Shown here one piece after another: positions 62,519-64,000 of a stretch of DNA of 64,000 nucleotides (its first letter is position 1; each line of letters opens with the position of its first letter). Both the position numbers and the translations under genes were made by a program. The stretch is from Limnohabitans sp. 2KL-1. GTDB lineage: Bacteria > Pseudomonadota > Gammaproteobacteria > Burkholderiales > Burkholderiaceae_C. The stretch lies in NCBI RefSeq assembly GCF_003063435.1, contig NZ_NESL01000001.1, positions 806,001 through 870,000 on the forward strand. Reading direction: 5' to 3'. The notes beneath the pieces are model-generated. The model searched no databases. It saw only the letters and a list, made by a program, of their open reading frames with translations, and had not been told where the DNA came from.

Positions 62519-62931
62519 GCGGCGCTAACGACGTGGCGGTGCCCGCCAGCCACCAGAGTTTTCTGGCTTTTGACTATGGCCTCAAGCGCACAGGCGTGGC
62601 CGTGGGCAACCGGCTCATGAAAACCGCCACCCCGCAAGGCACGATTGCCGCCGAGGGCGATGCCCGGTTTGAGCACATTGCCAAACGCATCAAAGAGTGG
62701 CAACCCGATGCGCTGGTGATCGGCGTGCCCACCCATCCCGATGGCGGCGAGCACGAAAACACCTTGCGCGCCCGCAAATTCGGCCGCCAGCTGCGTGGCC
62801 GCTTTGGTCTGGCGGTGTACGAGGTGGATGAGCGCTACACCACCACCGAGGCCCATTCCTACGGTGCCAAAGACGCCGATGCCGCAGCGGCGGCGATCAT
62901 TCTTGACCAATTTTTAAGGAATATCCCATGA
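62515..62931 (+). CDS. ruvX: Holliday junction resolvase-like / pre-16S rRNA nuclease YqgF
   Basis: A 138-residue RNase H-fold nuclease: LAFDYGLKRTGVAVGNRL (about 19-36; catalytic D), ALVIGVPTHPDGGEHENTLRARKFG, then VYEVDERYTTTEAHSYG (catalytic E/D) and DADAAAAAIILDQFL at the end. It matures the 16S rRNA 5' end. It overlaps yqgE and pyrR by 4 bp each. Confidence 0.94.
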   Translation: MSGANDVAVPASHQSFLAFDYGLKRTGVAVGNRLMKTATPQGTIAAEGDARFEHIAKRIKEWQPDALVIGVPTHPDGGEHENTLRARKFGRQLRGRFGLAVYEVDERYTTTEAHSYGAKDADAAAAAIILDQFLRNIP

Positions 62932-63428
62932 GCGCACTCGCCCTCAATGCCGAAGCCTTGTACCCGGAACTGCTGCGCGGTGTGCGCAGCCTGTGCAAGT
63001 CGGATACCCGCTTGGTGGGCATCACTTCGGGCGGGGCCTGGCTGGCCGAGCGCCTGCAACGCGACCTGGGTCTGAGTGGTGAATCGGGCCGCGTGTCTTC
63101 GCTCATGCACCGCGACGACTTTGCCCAGCGCGGCCTGTCGGCGGGTGGGCAGACCCACTTGCCGTTTGAGGTCGACGGTGCGGACATTCTGGTGCTCGAC
63201 GATGTGCTCTACACCGGCCGCACCATCCGCGCCGTGCTCAATGAAATCTTCGACTATGGCCGTCCGGCCCGGGTGCAACTGGCGGTGCTGGTGGACCGGG
63301 GCGGGCGTCAGCTGCCCATCCAGGCCGACTTTGCCGCCGCCCGCGTGGCTCTGCCTGAAACGCAATCGCTGGCGCTGGCCCGCGATGCAGCGGGCACTTT
63401 CAGTTTTGACGTGGAGAACAAAGCCTGA
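62928..63428 (+). CDS. pyrR: PyrR: pyrimidine regulatory protein / uracil phosphoribosyltransferase
   Basis: A 166-residue PRTase-fold protein: [21 protein letters not shown] (about 26-46), HRDDFAQRG and the PRPP-binding [20 protein letters not shown] (about 85-104). In Gram-positives PyrR controls attenuation; in betaproteobacteria it sits upstream of pyrB with regulatory role less studied. I see no clear anti-terminator hairpin in the 17 bp before pyrB. It overlaps ruvX by 4 bp. Confidence 0.93.
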   Translation: MSALALNAEALYPELLRGVRSLCKSDTRLVGITSGGAWLAERLQRDLGLSGESGRVSSLMHRDDFAQRGLSAGGQTHLPFEVDGADILVLDDVLYTGRTIRAVLNEIFDYGRPARVQLAVLVDRGGRQLPIQADFAAARVALPETQSLALARDAAGTFSFDVENKA

Positions 63429-63445
63429 TCGAGGTGAAAACAACA

Positions 63446-64000
63446 TGCTCTACAAACGCAACAACCCCCAACTCAACAAAAACGGCGAGCTGATCCACCT
63501 GCTCTCCACCGAAGGCCTGTCCAAGGACATCCTCACCCACATCCTCGACACAGCGGCCAGCTTTGTCAGCGTGAGCGACCGCGAGGTGAAAAAGGTGCCC
63601 CTTTTGCGCGGCAAGAGCGTGTTCAACCTGTTTTTTGAAAACAGCACCCGCACCCGCACCACCTTCGACATCGCCGCCACCCGCCTGTCGGCCGATGTCT
63701 ACACACTCGATATTGCGCGTTCGTCGGCCAGCAAAGGTGAGTCGCTGCTAGACACCATCGCCAACCTGAGCGCCATGGCCGCCGACATCTTTGTGGTGCG
63801 CCACAGCGAATCGGGCGCGCCGTATCTGATTGCCCAGCATGTCGCGCCCCATGTGCATGTGGTCAACGCGGGCGACGGCCGACACGCCCACCCCACCCAG
63901 GGCTTGCTGGACATGTTCACCATCCGGCATTACAAAAAAGACTTCTCCAACCTCACTGTGGCCATCGTCGGCGACGTGCTGCACTCGCGGGTTGCGCGGT
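63446..64000 (+). CDS. pyrB: aspartate carbamoyltransferase catalytic subunit (3' partial)
   Basis: The first 185 residues are in the window and the frame is open at the edge. The carbamoyl-phosphate loop [19 protein letters not shown] (about 53-71) and [18 protein letters not shown] (about 145-162) identify ATCase. It commits carbamoyl phosphate to pyrimidines. GAGG lies about 12 nt before ATG 63446, slightly far. The pyrR-pyrB spacing of 17 bp suggests an operon, typically continuing to a pyrC-like gene beyond the window. Confidence 0.95.

Overview
The window reads as chromosome of a Burkholderiales bacterium, most likely a freshwater or soil member of the Comamonadaceae (Limnohabitans / Rhodoferax / Acidovorax relatives). 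The basis is the high-GC coding style, the run purM, AI-2E permease, hda, HAD phosphatase, pcnB, folK, the rubredoxin/thiD/hemL group, an intracellular polyhydroxybutyrate depolymerase, and three orphan Bug-type (TctC) binding proteins. The genus is inference; no rRNA or marker alignment was available.

Layout. 1-2.9 kb: a cut-off gene end, a small antitoxin-like ORF, a DUF2889 gene, a divergent acyl-CoA ligase and a 138-bp heptamer tandem repeat. 2.9-18.3 kb: a long one-direction catabolic block. A GntR/UTRA regulator precedes a complete branched-chain-type ABC importer (livKHMGF), a Bug protein, a two-subunit aconitase-superfamily hydratase, HyuB and HyuA ATP-dependent hydrolase subunits, an isochorismatase-fold protein lacking the usual cysteine, an FAD dehydrogenase, an isocitrate-lyase/PEP-mutase-family C-C lyase and a GNAT acetyltransferase. 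Most neighbours overlap by 4 bp. 18.4-21.7 kb: a second small catabolic unit with a LigW-like decarboxylase, a Bug protein and a flavin monooxygenase. 21.8-27 kb: a Bat-like stress/aerotolerance locus (VWA, DUF58, MoxR, trypsin-like protease, divergent VWA). 27-34.6 kb: PHB depolymerase, GST-like protein, cupin, CMD-family protein, Bug protein, MFS transporter, asparaginase and MhpD-like hydratase.

34.6-50.9 kb is core genome: tRNA-Met, rpsT, murJ, sirB1-like gene, purM, permease, hda, phosphatase, pcnB, folK, a deletion-scarred DUF486 remnant, DUF47-pit behind a Pho-box-like array, an FtsX-type permease, truncated globin, Smr protein, apaH and a small membrane protein. 50.9-57.3 kb is accessory: two diverged ~220-bp direct repeats each holding a tRNA-length cloverleaf, a small membrane ORF, an MmeI-like restriction-modification gene broken by one in-frame amber codon, a coupled gene of unknown function, a DUF6172 gene and a VapBC-type toxin-antitoxin pair. 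57.3-64 kb is core again: outer-membrane protein, hemL, thiD, rubredoxin, photolyase, yqgE, ruvX, pyrR and the start of pyrB.

The most promising undescribed system is the 3-18 kb block. Its enzymes can be ordered into a plausible route: uptake, ATP-driven opening of a cyclic amide or imide, amide hydrolysis, dehydrogenation, hydration and C-C cleavage to central metabolites. The order and substrate are inference.
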